Assembly (NCBI GenBank): GCA_036500345.1
Contig: DASYCE010000032.1
Span: 1-64,000, forward strand
Length of the DNA stretch: 64,000 bases
Reading direction: 5' to 3'
From: Gemmatimonadales bacterium
Lineage (GTDB): Bacteria > Gemmatimonadota > Gemmatimonadetes > Gemmatimonadales > GWC2-71-9
This document shows positions 8,464 through 18,923 of the stretch, in pieces (position 1 is the first letter of the stretch; each line of letters starts with the position of its first letter). Below the pieces are notes generated by a model that did not search any database, was not told the DNA's origin, and worked only from the letters and a program-made list of their open reading frames with translations. The position numbers were made by a program, and so were the translations under genes.

Positions 8464-9303
8464 TCATGCGCTCTTGCGCGCGCGCTTGTGGCGTGCAGGG
8501 CTGCGCCGGGTCGCGCCGTCGTGCTGCTGTTCCTTCACCGAACGCCGCAGCGCTTCCATCAGGTCGAGCACCTTCGGCTCGCGCCCCTTCGGCGCTGCTT
8601 CATGCGCCGGCTTGGCGCCCCGCGCGCGCCGCTTGATCAGCTCGAGGAGATCGTCGCGATACTCATCCCGGTATTCCGACGGCTTCCATTTGACCTCCAT
8701 CCCCTCGACCAGCTTCTTCGCCATCGCAAGTTCCGGCGGTCGGACGGACTTCGCCGACTCGGAAGCGTCGATCCCGAAATCCGCCGGCTTCCGCACCTCT
8801 TCGTCGTAGCGCAACGCCTGCGCGACGAGCGCGCCATCGAACGGGTACACCACGGTGAGATACTGCCGGGTGCGGATCACCAGGTTCGCCAGCGCCACGC
8901 GGTGCATCGATTCGAGTGTCCTGGCGAGGAGATGATAGGCCTTCTCGCTCCCCTTCGTCGGCCCGACGACGTACGGCTTGGCGAAGTAGATCATCGGAAT
9001 CTCGTCGGCGGAGAGGAACCCGATCACGTCGATCGTCCGGGTGGCTCGAGGATTGGCTTCCTTGAGCTCCTCGTCGGCCAGAATGACGTAGCGATTGCTC
9101 GAGACCTCGTATCCCTTGACGATGTCCTTCTGCTCGACCGGCTTTCCCGTCGTCTTGTTGATCTTGAGATAGCCGATGCGCGACATGTCGCGCTTGTCGA
9201 GCATGTCGAGGTCGAGCCGCTCCGGTGCCTCGGCGCTGTAGAGCTCCACGCCGATCGTCACCAGGCCGAAGGAAAGCGATCCCTTCCAGAGTCCTCTCGC
9301 CAT
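8464..9303 (-). CDS. ku: Ku DNA end-binding protein
   Basis: A 279-residue bacterial Ku, starting MARGLWKGSLSFGLVTIGVEL (a near-universal opening) with the core beta-barrel ring and the conserved segments TGKPVEQKDIVKGYE, IDVIGFLSADEIPMIYF and PPELAMAKKLVEGM. A basic C-terminal tail (RRSPARHKRARKSA) is typical of Ku proteins that bind DNA and recruit LigD. GGGGGACA stands just before the ATG. It is first in the operon ku-ligase-polymerase and divergent from the YggT gene. It is homodimeric and loads on double-strand ends. Confidence 0.97.
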   Translation of the reverse strand: MARGLWKGSLSFGLVTIGVELYSAEAPERLDLDMLDKRDMSRIGYLKINKTTGKPVEQKDIVKGYEVSSNRYVILADEELKEANPRATRTIDVIGFLSADEIPMIYFAKPYVVGPTKGSEKAYHLLARTLESMHRVALANLVIRTRQYLTVVYPFDGALVAQALRYDEEVRKPADFGIDASESAKSVRPPELAMAKKLVEGMEVKWKPSEYRDEYRDDLLELIKRRARGAKPAHEAAPKGREPKVLDLMEALRRSVKEQQHDGATRRSPARHKRARKSA

Positions 9304-9461
9304 GATCTGTCCCCCATCGTCGCTGTGTTGATAAGGGACGGCACCTGAGGGAGGCGTTGCACCGCCCGGGGGGGCCCGCGCCAGGTCGCGCCGGACCGGT
9401 GGCGTGCCATGAGGCGCCCCCGGCGCGTCATCCCTTCGGATTCATCGACACGGAGGTTCAG

Positions 9462-9821
9462 ATGGCAGTCATCACGGAGACCACCGATCGCACCATGATC
9501 ACGACGCCGGGCCGGCGCCGTGAGTTCGGCCGTGCCTCGCAGATCATCGATTATCTCTTCTGGCTTCTCTACTCGCTCCTCTTCATCCGCCTGCTGCTGG
9601 TCTTCTTCCACGCCAGCTCGTGGGCGGGATTCACCCAGTTCATCGACAACGTGACGAATCCGTTCTACGCGCCATTCCGCGGCATCGTCGGGTCGGTGAC
9701 AGTGAATAACGAATTCACGCTCGCGATTCCGATCCTGATTGCGATGGTGGTCTACGGACTGCTCCACCTCGCGATCAACAAGCTGCTCTGGCTCCTGGTC
9801 TATCGCCGGGCCGGGATGTGA
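9462..9821 (+). CDS. YggT-family membrane protein
   Basis: A 119-residue protein with two YggT-like hydrophobic hairpins: IIDYLFWLLYSLLFIRLLLVFF, the loop NVTNPFYAPFRGIVG (the conserved P-F-xxx-xRxxxP region), and AIPILIAMVVYGLLHLAINKLLWLL. The ATG at MAVITETTDR is preceded by ACGGAGG; upstream in-frame codons give a proline-rich, unlikely N-terminus. YggT proteins are linked to osmotic stress and cell-division placement in other bacteria. It is divergent from ku. Confidence 0.85.
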   Translation: MAVITETTDRTMITTPGRRREFGRASQIIDYLFWLLYSLLFIRLLLVFFHASSWAGFTQFIDNVTNPFYAPFRGIVGSVTVNNEFTLAIPILIAMVVYGLLHLAINKLLWLLVYRRAGM

Positions 9822-9976
9822 TTGCCGGCGCAGGGCGATCCGGCCCCGGGTGAGCCGGTGTCCGGGTCCGGAGCGCGTGCAATGAGTCGTCGCGGCGGCG
9901 TCCCCATGATGCCGGCGCGATTGCGCGGGTCAGCAAGACAAGAACAGCCTGGTCGTGCGGGGAAAGCCCCGAAAGA

Positions 9977-10018
9977 CGAAGGCGTGATCCGGGAGAACCG
10001 AGTCACGCCTTCGTTCTA
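9977..10018 (+). terminator. Rho-independent terminator
   Basis: Perfect 11-base arms CGAAGGCGTGA (9977-9987) and TCACGCCTTCG (10003-10013), followed by TTCTATTT. It is positioned after the YggT gene. Confidence 0.8.
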
Positions 10019-10066
10019 TTTGGCCCTCCCGCACCACCCGAGCCCGACGGCGAAAGCGGCGGGCAT

Positions 10067-10264
10067 ATGGAGCGGATCATGGTGTACCGGAAGAATCGGC
10101 GGGCAGAATTCGATCGCGCCCTTCGCGCCGTCAAGGCGGAGTTGTGCCTCTCGGTGGCGCTGGTGGTCGTCGGTGTCCTGGCACTCGTGGCGCAGCATGC
10201 GCCGCGCCCGGCAGCTTCCACGGCGATCGCGGCAACGGCCGCGGCCTGGCATCCTCAGGACTGA
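10067..10264 (+). CDS. Small single-pass membrane protein
   Basis: A 65-residue frame: a basic amphipathic N-terminus (YRKNRRAEFDRALRAVKAE) followed by one TM helix (LSVALVVVGVLALVAQ) and an Ala-rich tail. A second ATG at residue 5 is an alternative start. The stop overlaps the end of the convergent DUF4342 gene by 10 bases. No family is recognised. Confidence 0.5.
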   Translation: MERIMVYRKNRRAEFDRALRAVKAELCLSVALVVVGVLALVAQHAPRPAASTAIAATAAAWHPQD

Positions 10265-10533
10265 TTGCGCAGTTCTCCCGCCGGCGGAGTTGGCTCGCCG
10301 TCTCGCTTTTCGACGACCAGTGTGTAGTGCGACGCAAGCGCGGCGATCGATCCGAGGGCGACCCAGATCGGAAGGAACATCGCGCCGAGAATCCCCGCGG
10401 TCAGCGGAATCTCCAGCAGGGTATGGCCCGACTCGTTCTTGACGATGATCCGCCGGGCATTTCCTTCGCGAACCAGTTCCTTGACGCGGTCGACCAGCTT
10501 CTCGCCGCTGACCTTGTATTCCTCGGTGTTCAT
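10255..10533 (-). CDS. DUF4342 domain protein
   Basis: A 92-residue protein. Residues 1-50 (EEYKVSGEKLVDRVKELVRE, then ARRIIVKNESGHTLLEIPLT) match the DUF4342 fold, also seen next to UBA-like domains in elongation-factor-Ts relatives. A TM helix (GILGAMFLPIWVALGSIAAL) and a charged tail follow. AGAGGT lies six bases before the ATG. The longer upstream frame overlaps msrB and is rejected as the start. Function is unknown. Confidence 0.85.
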   Translation of the reverse strand: MNTEEYKVSGEKLVDRVKELVREGNARRIIVKNESGHTLLEIPLTAGILGAMFLPIWVALGSIAALASHYTLVVEKRDGEPTPPAGELRNQS

Positions 10534-10613
10534 CGCGACCTCTCGCCTGTGGGTTCGAGGCAATACTAACTCCGCGGGCGGGCAACCAGTTTCGCCGCTG
10601 AAACAGCGCGCGC

Positions 10614-11108
10614 TCAACCCGCTGCCGGGCTCCGGTCGTCGGCGAGCGAGGCGAGCGCCGTTTCGTCGGTGAAGACAAGCGACTCGGAGTTCAGGCAGTG
10701 GCGGTGCCCGGTGGGCGGCGGGCCGTCGTCGAAGAGATGTCCGAGATGCGCGCTGCATCGCGCGCAGAGGAGTTCGGTCCGGGTCATTCCGTACGAACGG
10801 TCGACCTGCGTTGCCACGTTCTCCTCGGCGATCGGCTGGAAGAACGACGGCCAGCCAGTGCCGGAATTGAATTTCGCACCGGACGAGAAGAGCGGCAGTC
10901 CGCAGCAGATGCAGCTGTAGACCCCGCTCCGTTTGTTGTCGAGGAGCGTGCCGCAGAATGGCGCCTCCGTCCCCTTGCCGCGCGCGATGCGGTATTGCTC
11001 CGGCGAGAGGAGCCGGCGCCATTCGTCGTCGCTCTTCTCCACCCGCTCGGAACGGATCGGGCCGACGAGCGCCCCGTCGCGATCGAACACCTTGACTGAA
11101 ACTTCCAC
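10614..11108 (-). CDS. msrB: Peptide-methionine (R)-S-oxide reductase
   Basis: Reduces methionine-R-sulfoxide in proteins, using thioredoxin for regeneration. The 164-residue protein from GTG has the MsrB landmarks: zinc cysteines C66/C69 (YSCICCG) and C115/C118 (CARC), the substrate loop GTGWPSF, and catalytic C138 in GHRHCLNSESL. A further Cys (C52, APFCG) lies where some two-cysteine MsrBs place the recycling residue. The GTG is preceded by GGGAG at good spacing; the frame extends 37 codons further but with no family similarity. Monocistronic by appearance, cytoplasmic. Confidence 0.95.
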   Translation of the reverse strand: MEVSVKVFDRDGALVGPIRSERVEKSDDEWRRLLSPEQYRIARGKGTEAPFCGTLLDNKRSGVYSCICCGLPLFSSGAKFNSGTGWPSFFQPIAEENVATQVDRSYGMTRTELLCARCSAHLGHLFDDGPPPTGHRHCLNSESLVFTDETALASLADDRSPAAG

Positions 11109-11166
11109 CGAACGCTCCCGGGATCGTGCGGCCCGATCGGCCGCGTGACGAGAATCTCGTGCAATG

Positions 11167-11316
11167 CTAATGATGCTTGAAGTACTGGACCGCCCGTTCG
11201 TGCTTCTCCGCTGCCGCACGGCTGCGGAAGGTGCCGAGATTGCGGCGCTTCCCGGTCTTGGGATTCGCTTTGCGAGAATAGAGGCGGTATTCGCCCGAGG
11301 AGAGCTTGCGGATCAT
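11167..11316 (-). CDS. Small basic conserved protein (49 aa)
   Basis: A 49-residue protein: MIRKLSSGEYRLYSRKANPK, then TGKRRNLGTFRSRAAAEKHE and RAVQYFKHH. It is a compact, highly basic peptide type found widely in bacteria next to unrelated genes; the layout (a strand-rich KxxSGxYRLYSRK start and an EKHERAVQYFK helix) suggests a tiny beta-beta-alpha nucleic-acid-binding fold, which is inference. The ATG follows ACGGAGGATCTC, an excellent ribosome site. It is just upstream of msrB on the same strand. Confidence 0.85.
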   Translation of the reverse strand: MIRKLSSGEYRLYSRKANPKTGKRRNLGTFRSRAAAEKHERAVQYFKHH

Positions 11317-11369
11317 GAGATCCTCCGTGAGATGCCCATTGATTCTGAATGATCGACCGGCATTAAAAC

Positions 11370-11438
11370 GGCAAGAGTGTCGAGTCTATGCCTTGGAGTC
11401 AGGTAACTGTCTCCGCCGCTGTTCTCAACACTCTTGCC
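11370..11438. repeat. 11-base inverted repeat in intergenic region
   Basis: GGCAAGAGTGT (11370-11380) is exactly complementary to ACACTCTTGCC (11428-11438), enclosing 47 bases. The 274-base gap between the 49-aa gene and the DDAH gene holds no other feature that I can support. It may be the stem of an untranslated RNA or a protein-binding site. Confidence 0.45.
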
Positions 11439-11590
11439 ACGGTGGGGGACGTCCGGGGGCCGGAGCGTGCACACACATCCCCGGCGCGATTCCGGGCGAA
11501 TCAATCCATCCGAAAACGAGAACGCTTCACCAGCATGTCAGGGAGTTGGGTTGTCCGAATACCCGCGCAGTAATTGCCCCAGCGGATCGG

Positions 11591-12382
11591 CTAGACCACG
11601 ATCGAGAGGCAGGTCAGCGACCCGTCGCCCTTCTCGAACTCCGACATGTCGAGGAGCCGCAGGACGACCCCGTGTTCATGCGCGAAGGCGTTGAGTGTTT
11701 CGAAGGTCCGCTGATAGCCGCGGAGCGCCAGGAGCTGTGAGCCGATCCGCAGCGTGTTTGCCGCTCGATCCTCCCCCGGCGAGGTGGTGAGCGTCCGGTG
11801 CGCCTCGAACCGCCGCGGATCGATCAACTCCGGCGCGACCAGCATCGTCCCGTCGCCGAGCCACGTCGCTGCGCTCTTGAGATGAAGACACCGGTCGACC
11901 GGCACCGAGATGACGTCGCGGCCGGCGGGAGCCAGGAAGCGGCGCACCGATTCCACGCCCACGACGTTGGTCCGGCTGGAGAGGCCGACGTAGGTCACCT
12001 CGCCGGCATGGAGGACGTCGCCGCCGTCGAGCCGCGCGCCGACCGGGAGGGTCACGATTTCGTGGTCGGCACCAAGCTGGGCGATGACCGCGCCCTGCTC
12101 CCCCTCACGATGCGGTGCCATGCTGGCGCGGAGCACACGGCTCCCCCACACCACCGCGGTGTCCTCGATGAAGACGCAATCGGCAAACGACTCATCGGCC
12201 GGGACGGTGACCACGCGAAGTCCGGAGACCTCGAGGGCGCGGACGTAGTCGGCGTGCTGCCGATCGGCTCGATCGATCGCGATTCCGCGCGTGCCGTAGC
12301 GCGCCGGGTACGATCGCGGCACCCGCCGGATCATCGCCTTTACCGGCGCAGCCATGAGGTCGGTCGATTGGGAGGATGACAT
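11591..12382 (-). CDS. Dimethylargininase (DDAH)-type guanidino hydrolase
   Basis: A 263-residue penta-fold amidinotransferase-superfamily hydrolase. Landmarks are ADCVFIEDTAVV (substrate Asp/Glu pair), ARLDGGDVLHAG, HLKSAATWLGDGTML (active-site His) and a C-terminal SEFEKGDGSLTCLSIVV with the nucleophilic Cys six residues from the end. This matches N-omega,N-omega-dimethylarginine dimethylaminohydrolases better than full arginine deiminases (shorter, no ADI insert). It releases citrulline and dimethylamine or acts on related guanidino compounds. The ATG chosen has no strong ribosome site; TTG two codons earlier or ATG nine codons later are alternatives. It is divergent from the amidohydrolase lipoprotein. 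Confidence 0.88.
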   Translation of the reverse strand: MSSSQSTDLMAAPVKAMIRRVPRSYPARYGTRGIAIDRADRQHADYVRALEVSGLRVVTVPADESFADCVFIEDTAVVWGSRVLRASMAPHREGEQGAVIAQLGADHEIVTLPVGARLDGGDVLHAGEVTYVGLSSRTNVVGVESVRRFLAPAGRDVISVPVDRCLHLKSAATWLGDGTMLVAPELIDPRRFEAHRTLTTSPGEDRAANTLRIGSQLLALRGYQRTFETLNAFAHEHGVVLRLLDMSEFEKGDGSLTCLSIVV

Positions 12383-12541
12383 CGTCAATGCGCTGTGGTT
12401 GTCACCGGGGCAATCTATTGATCCGTGCGGCGATCAACCAGCGCCGGAGGCGACGCGGTGTGTCACGGGCGGCCGCGCCGCAGTAAGATCCATGAACACC
12501 TGCCGTCTGCGTGTTCCACGCCGCCTGCGAGGAGTCCCGTG

Positions 12542-13879
12542 ATGTCACACCAGATCCGCGCGACCGCCGTCCTCCTTCTCTGTGCCCTCCTGTGCATCGG
12601 GTGCGTGCCGCAGCAGGACGCGCAGGCCGCCGATCTCACCCAGTTCGTCGACACGCTCAGGGCAATCGACTCGCATGCCCACCCGATGACGTTCGTCGCG
12701 GCGGGATCCCCTGCCGACACCGATTACGATGCCCTGCCACTCGACGGCATTCCGGGGTTTGCCCTGCCGTGGGGACTCGATGTCGCCAATCCGTCGTTCC
12801 GCGAGGCCGAGCGCGCGCTCTACGGCGTGATCTCCTCGGACACCACGGCGGCGTCACGCAAGGAGGTCGCCGACGCGCGCCAGCGATTGATCGCCGGCAA
12901 CGGTGCGGGCTTCCCAGCGTGGGCGCTCGATCGCGCGCACATCGAGGTGATGCTCGCCAACCGCGTCGCGATGGACGGGCTGTCGGCGCCGCGATTTCGC
13001 TGGGTCGCGTTCGACGATGCGCTGATGTTGCCGCTGGACAGCCGGCTCGAAGGCGCCGTCTCCCCAGACCGGCGCGCGCTCTACCCGCTCGAAGCGAAGC
13101 TGTTGCAGCGGTACCTGCGCGATCTCGGCATCGCTGCGCTGCCGAAGACGCTCGCTGCATACCAATCGACGGTCGTCGAGGCAGCGCTCGAGCATCAGCA
13201 CGCCGCCGGAGCAGTGGCGATCAAGTTCGAGGCGGCGTACCTCCGGCCGCTCGACTTCGGCCCCGACGATTCCGCGGCCGCCGCAACGATCTACGCCCGA
13301 TACGTCGATCACGGTCCGCCACCGCCAGCCGACTACAAGACACTCGAAGACCATCTCTTTCGCGTCATCACTCGCGACGCCGGCCACCTCAGCATGGCGG
13401 TGCAGATCCATGTGACCGAAGGGTTCGGCGGATTCTATGCCACCGCGGGGAGTTCACCGGCGCTGCTCGAACCGGTGCTCGACGATTCGACGTTGCGCGG
13501 CACCCACTTCGTGATCGTGCATGGCGGCTGGCCGCGCGTCGGGGAAACGCTGGCGCTCCTCTCCAAACCGAACGTCTACACTGACATCTCCATGATGGAT
13601 CTTCTCGCCGAACCCGCCGCGGTTGCGCGGGCGCTCAGGATGTGGCTCAACGAATGGCCGGGAAAGGTGATGTTCGGCACCGATGCCTTCGAAGGGGGAC
13701 CGTCGCAGGGATGGGAAGAAGTCGCGTACGTCGCGTCACGCAATGCCCGGAAGGAATTGACCGGTGCGCTCCTCGGCATGGTGCGCGATGGCGAGATCAC
13801 CAACGAGCGGGCGCGAGTGCTGGCGCGGATGGTCATGCACGACAACGCGATGGCGGTGTATCACCTGCAGCCGCGATGA
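12542..13879 (+). CDS. Lipoprotein amidohydrolase (amidohydrolase-2 type)
   Basis: A 445-residue exported protein. The N-terminus has a lipoprotein signal (LLLCALLCIGC with Cys as the lipid-attachment residue). The mature part is a TIM-barrel amidohydrolase: IDSHAHPM supplies the metal-binding HxH, HVTEGFGGFY and HFVIVHGGWPRVGE carry further histidines, and MFGTDAFEGGPSQGWEEV ends with the catalytic Asp of the uronate-isomerase/amidohydrolase-2 branch. Substrate is not evident. GAGGAG precedes the ATG. The terminator behind it is shared with the convergent exported protein. Confidence 0.88.
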   Translation: MSHQIRATAVLLLCALLCIGCVPQQDAQAADLTQFVDTLRAIDSHAHPMTFVAAGSPADTDYDALPLDGIPGFALPWGLDVANPSFREAERALYGVISSDTTAASRKEVADARQRLIAGNGAGFPAWALDRAHIEVMLANRVAMDGLSAPRFRWVAFDDALMLPLDSRLEGAVSPDRRALYPLEAKLLQRYLRDLGIAALPKTLAAYQSTVVEAALEHQHAAGAVAIKFEAAYLRPLDFGPDDSAAAATIYARYVDHGPPPPADYKTLEDHLFRVITRDAGHLSMAVQIHVTEGFGGFYATAGSSPALLEPVLDDSTLRGTHFVIVHGGWPRVGETLALLSKPNVYTDISMMDLLAEPAAVARALRMWLNEWPGKVMFGTDAFEGGPSQGWEEVAYVASRNARKELTGALLGMVRDGEITNERARVLARMVMHDNAMAVYHLQPR

Positions 13880-13896
13880 CCTGCCGGCACGGCCAG

Positions 13897-13933
13897 GAAA
13901 AAACTGCGGGGCCGGAGAAGGTTCCGGCCCCGC
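13897..13933 (-). terminator. Bidirectional terminator hairpin
   Basis: GCGGGGCCGGA (13906-13916) pairs with TCCGGCCCCGC (13923-13933). The A-run GAAAAAAACT on its left gives a U-tract for minus-strand transcripts, so it mainly ends the 13975-14460 gene; the plus side lacks a T-run. Confidence 0.85.
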
Positions 13934-13974
13934 GGTCTCTTGGCACTCGGGCGTTGTGGGCCGACGGTACTCGC

Positions 13975-14460
13975 TCAGCCCTTCTTGTAGGTGGTCACCC
14001 GGGTCGTCGGATCGCCGCCGTTGCGGCCGGGAGCGGTCGTCGACACGATGAGATTTCCCGACGCATCGATCGACAGCGTCTGCACCGTCGTCGACGGTGT
14101 GCCGCCGAAGTCGCGGGTCGTCGAGATGTTCAGCTTGCCCGCGTCCCACTTGGCGTGCGAGACGACTTCCTGGGCACCGTTGCGGCCCTGCGTGGTGTTC
14201 TTGCTGTCCGAGCCATCGAGATTGTAGACCGACTTCGTCTCACCATTCTGCGTGGTGCGGGTGATGGTGAGCGTATTGGCATCCTGGGTCGCCGTGAATT
14301 CCTGACCGAAGCCGCCGAATCCACCGCGGCCACCAGCGGCTGCTGCGTTCGGGTCCGGCACCATCGTCCACTTGCCGGTGAAGTTCGGCGCTTGGGCGCC
14401 GAGTGCCACGGCGCTCACCGCCAGCGCAACCGTGGACATCATCAGTGCTACACGTCGCAT
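13975..14460 (-). CDS. Exported hypothetical protein with Gly-rich linker
   Basis: A 161-residue protein with a Sec signal peptide (VALMMSTVALAVSAVALGAQA, cleavage after AQA). The mature part starts NFTGKWTMVPDP, then has a Gly/Arg-rich patch (AAAAGGRGGFGGFG), then a beta-rich region with repeated strands (FTATQDANTLTITRTTQNGE; NLIVSTTAPGRNGGDPTTRVT). It resembles small exported lipocalin-like or beta-barrel proteins of Acidobacteria and Gemmatimonadota, without known function. It is closed by a strong terminator and is divergent from thiC. Confidence 0.8.
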   Translation of the reverse strand: MRRVALMMSTVALAVSAVALGAQAPNFTGKWTMVPDPNAAAAGGRGGFGGFGQEFTATQDANTLTITRTTQNGETKSVYNLDGSDSKNTTQGRNGAQEVVSHAKWDAGKLNISTTRDFGGTPSTTVQTLSIDASGNLIVSTTAPGRNGGDPTTRVTTYKKG

Positions 14461-14589
14461 GAGGAAACACTCCGTAGAGATGGGCGGTTTGTGCCGCCAT
14501 GATGGTGAAGAAGCGCGTCAAAACTACGGCGCGGTGCGGGAATCGACAACGCAGGTGTCGAGCGCGGGGGTGGTGGCGTCATTATCGTG

Positions 14590-16391
<1,802 letters not shown>

Positions 16392-16529
16392 GGGTGGGCG
16401 AACGGGGCGGGATCGACTTTACCTGATTCAAACATATTGGGGAGAAATTGAGGGGAAATTGACGGATTTGACCACCGGTCCGCGTTATTCGGGACTCGTC
16501 AATATCCCCGATCGCCCGTATTTTTCAGG

Positions 16530-18806
16530 ATGCACCCCCCAGTCCAGGCGGTGAGCGGCCTCTTCAAGGCTGTCCTCATCATCGGCCCTGTCGTCGAATG
16601 GGCGTCGGCGCTCCTCCTTGTGGGCGCCTTCGTGCTGCTGCTGCCGCTCTCCTCGCAGCGGCGGCTGGTGGTGATCTGGCTGACGGCCTGGGCAGCGCAG
16701 GCGTTCTCCCTGACCTATCCGGCGCTCGAGTCGATCGGGCAGATCGTCCATTCCGCTGGTGGTCCGGGGCTCGGTATGTGGGCCACGATCATCCTCCCGT
16801 TCTTCTGGCCGGCGCGGTTCCTCTTCATTGCCGCCGTCGGTTTTGGCGGCCTGTCCGCCGCCGGTCGCCGGGCCCCGGTGCACATCGAGCGGAGCGCGCT
16901 CATCGCCGTGGCGATCTTCGGCATCGGCCTCGGCGTTCTGGATGCAGACCGGATCGGCGGCGTGGTCGAGGCAATTGCGACGCCGCTGGTCTTCTTCGGT
17001 GCCGCGCAATTCATCTTTACCGCCGCCGTCGGCCCGCGATTTCGCGGACTCACCTTCCTCGGCGTTGTCACCACGCTGTACGGCACGCTGGCGACCTGCT
17101 ATCTGATCGACAAGCTGTCCCCCGGTTCGACCGGCTCCCTGATGACGCTGATCCACGTGGTGCGATTCTCGGCGTTGTACGGCGATGCCATCGCATTGGC
17201 ACTCCTTGGCGTCGGGGTGATCGTGGTGATCGTCCAGGAAGCCTTCCTCGATGTGATCGAGGCACACGAGAAGCGCATTCGCGCCGTCGCCGAATCGGAA
17301 TTCCGTCTCAACGACATTATCCAGGCGGCGCAGGAAGCGATCGTCACCTTCGACGCCGGCGGGCGAATCGAACTGGCCAATGAAGGCGCTGCCCTGTTGC
17401 TCGGTGTCGAACCCGGCGCACTCGTCGGCCAGCCGATCAGCGGGGTGATCGATCGTCCCACCGAATCGGTCCTCGACCTGATGCACGAGGCCGAAGTCCG
17501 CGCCAACCGCGACCTGATCACCTACCCCGCCTCCGGGATCCGGGTCGACGGTGAACGGTTCCCGATCGAATTCACCGTCGGGCGGCTTCGCAACGCCGAG
17601 AAACCCGGCGGCGTCGTCGTCATCCGCGACCTCACCCTCCAGCAGGCGATGCTGGCGGAGCGGGAGGAATTCGAGCGGAAGATGGCGGAGTCGGAGAAGA
17701 TGATGGCGATCGGCCGCGTCGTCTCCGGAGTGGCACACGAGCTCAACAACCCGCTCGCCGTCGTCCTGGGTGAAAGCGAACAGCTCGCCGAAACTGCACC
17801 GGGGGGCGAAGTACGCACCGGTCTCCGGATGATCCACGAACAGGCCAATCGCGCGCGCCACATCATTCGCGACCTTCTCGCGTTCGTGCGTCATCGCGAC
17901 GACCAGCGCGAGGAGATCAATCCGGTGCATCTCGTCGAGCGGACCGTTGCAACGCTGCGTCCGGTGGCCGAGGCTCGAAGCGTGACCCTGACGGCCGACA
18001 TCCCCGATCGTATGCACGCGATCCGTGTCGATCCTGCCGCAATCGAGCAGGTGCTCGTCAACTTGATCGACAACGCGTTCGATGCGGTGCCGGCCGGTGG
18101 CGCTGTCCGGGTTCGCATCCGGATCGCCGGCGATCGGGTGGAGTTGATCGTCGACGATACCGGTCCCGGCATCCCCGACGAACTGGTCGGCAAGGTGTTC
18201 GAGCCGTTCTACACCACGAAGGAGACGGGGCGCGGGCCGGGACTCGGCCTGTCGGTCTCGTTCGGAATCGCCGAACAGCATGACGGTTCGCTTCGGCTGG
18301 AAAACCGTCCCGCGAGCGGCATCGGCGCGCGCTTCATTTTGTCGCTCCCTTCCGCAGGCCCGGTTGCGGACACGACGCCGGCGATGAAGCGTCCCTTTCC
18401 CTCGCCGCCGCTCCGCGACGGCAAGGCGGCCGAAGTGATGCTGATCGACGATGAGCCGGCCGTCCGCGCAACGCTTGCCAAGCTCTTCGCTCGCACCGGA
18501 TGGCAGGTGCGCCAGGCCGCCAGTGGTCACGAGGCGATCGAGTGGTTGGCTCAGGTGTCCGACAGCGACGCACCGGTCGTGATCCTTTGCGACCTCAAGA
18601 TGCCGGGAATGGGCGGCCAGGAATTCCATCGTGAGATTTCCCGAACGCGCCCCGCGCTGGCGAAGCGGGTGATCTTCGTCACTGGAGACGCCGTCGAGTC
18701 GGTATCCAGCGGGTTCATCGCGGCGTCAGGTTGCCAGGTCGTGGAGAAACCATTTACGGTCGCCGAGATCGCTCGCGCCGTAAGCACCACGGTCAACGGC
18801 GAGTAA
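16530..18806 (+). CDS. Hybrid sensor histidine kinase (7TM-PAS-HisKA-HATPase-REC), copy 1
   Basis: A 758-residue inner-membrane kinase. Residues 1-235 have about seven hydrophobic helices with no large periplasmic loop; a PAS domain follows at about 255-380 (IIQAAQEAIVTFDAGGRIEL); the H-box is VVSGVAHELNNPLAVVLGES with H403; the ATPase has LVNLIDNAFDAV (N-box), DDTGPGIP and GPGLGLSVS; the C-terminal receiver has D688 in LCDLKMPGMGG. It should relay phosphate from H403 to its own receiver, then to an unknown histidine. It shares length, order and much sequence with the kinase at 19.4 kb. There is no cognate output gene adjacent. Confidence 0.93.
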   Translation: MHPPVQAVSGLFKAVLIIGPVVEWASALLLVGAFVLLLPLSSQRRLVVIWLTAWAAQAFSLTYPALESIGQIVHSAGGPGLGMWATIILPFFWPARFLFIAAVGFGGLSAAGRRAPVHIERSALIAVAIFGIGLGVLDADRIGGVVEAIATPLVFFGAAQFIFTAAVGPRFRGLTFLGVVTTLYGTLATCYLIDKLSPGSTGSLMTLIHVVRFSALYGDAIALALLGVGVIVVIVQEAFLDVIEAHEKRIRAVAESEFRLNDIIQAAQEAIVTFDAGGRIELANEGAALLLGVEPGALVGQPISGVIDRPTESVLDLMHEAEVRANRDLITYPASGIRVDGERFPIEFTVGRLRNAEKPGGVVVIRDLTLQQAMLAEREEFERKMAESEKMMAIGRVVSGVAHELNNPLAVVLGESEQLAETAPGGEVRTGLRMIHEQANRARHIIRDLLAFVRHRDDQREEINPVHLVERTVATLRPVAEARSVTLTADIPDRMHAIRVDPAAIEQVLVNLIDNAFDAVPAGGAVRVRIRIAGDRVELIVDDTGPGIPDELVGKVFEPFYTTKETGRGPGLGLSVSFGIAEQHDGSLRLENRPASGIGARFILSLPSAGPVADTTPAMKRPFPSPPLRDGKAAEVMLIDDEPAVRATLAKLFARTGWQVRQAASGHEAIEWLAQVSDSDAPVVILCDLKMPGMGGQEFHREISRTRPALAKRVIFVTGDAVESVSSGFIAASGCQVVEKPFTVAEIARAVSTTVNGE

Positions 18807-18923
18807 ACCAGCTCCGGAATACGTTGTGTTGCTGGTGTCGGTGCGGGTCGAGCGGTAACGTTGTCGCGCTTGCCGGGAATTCGCCCGGAAGCTCATTCAA
18901 CCATCCGTTCGCAGGAGCACCCA

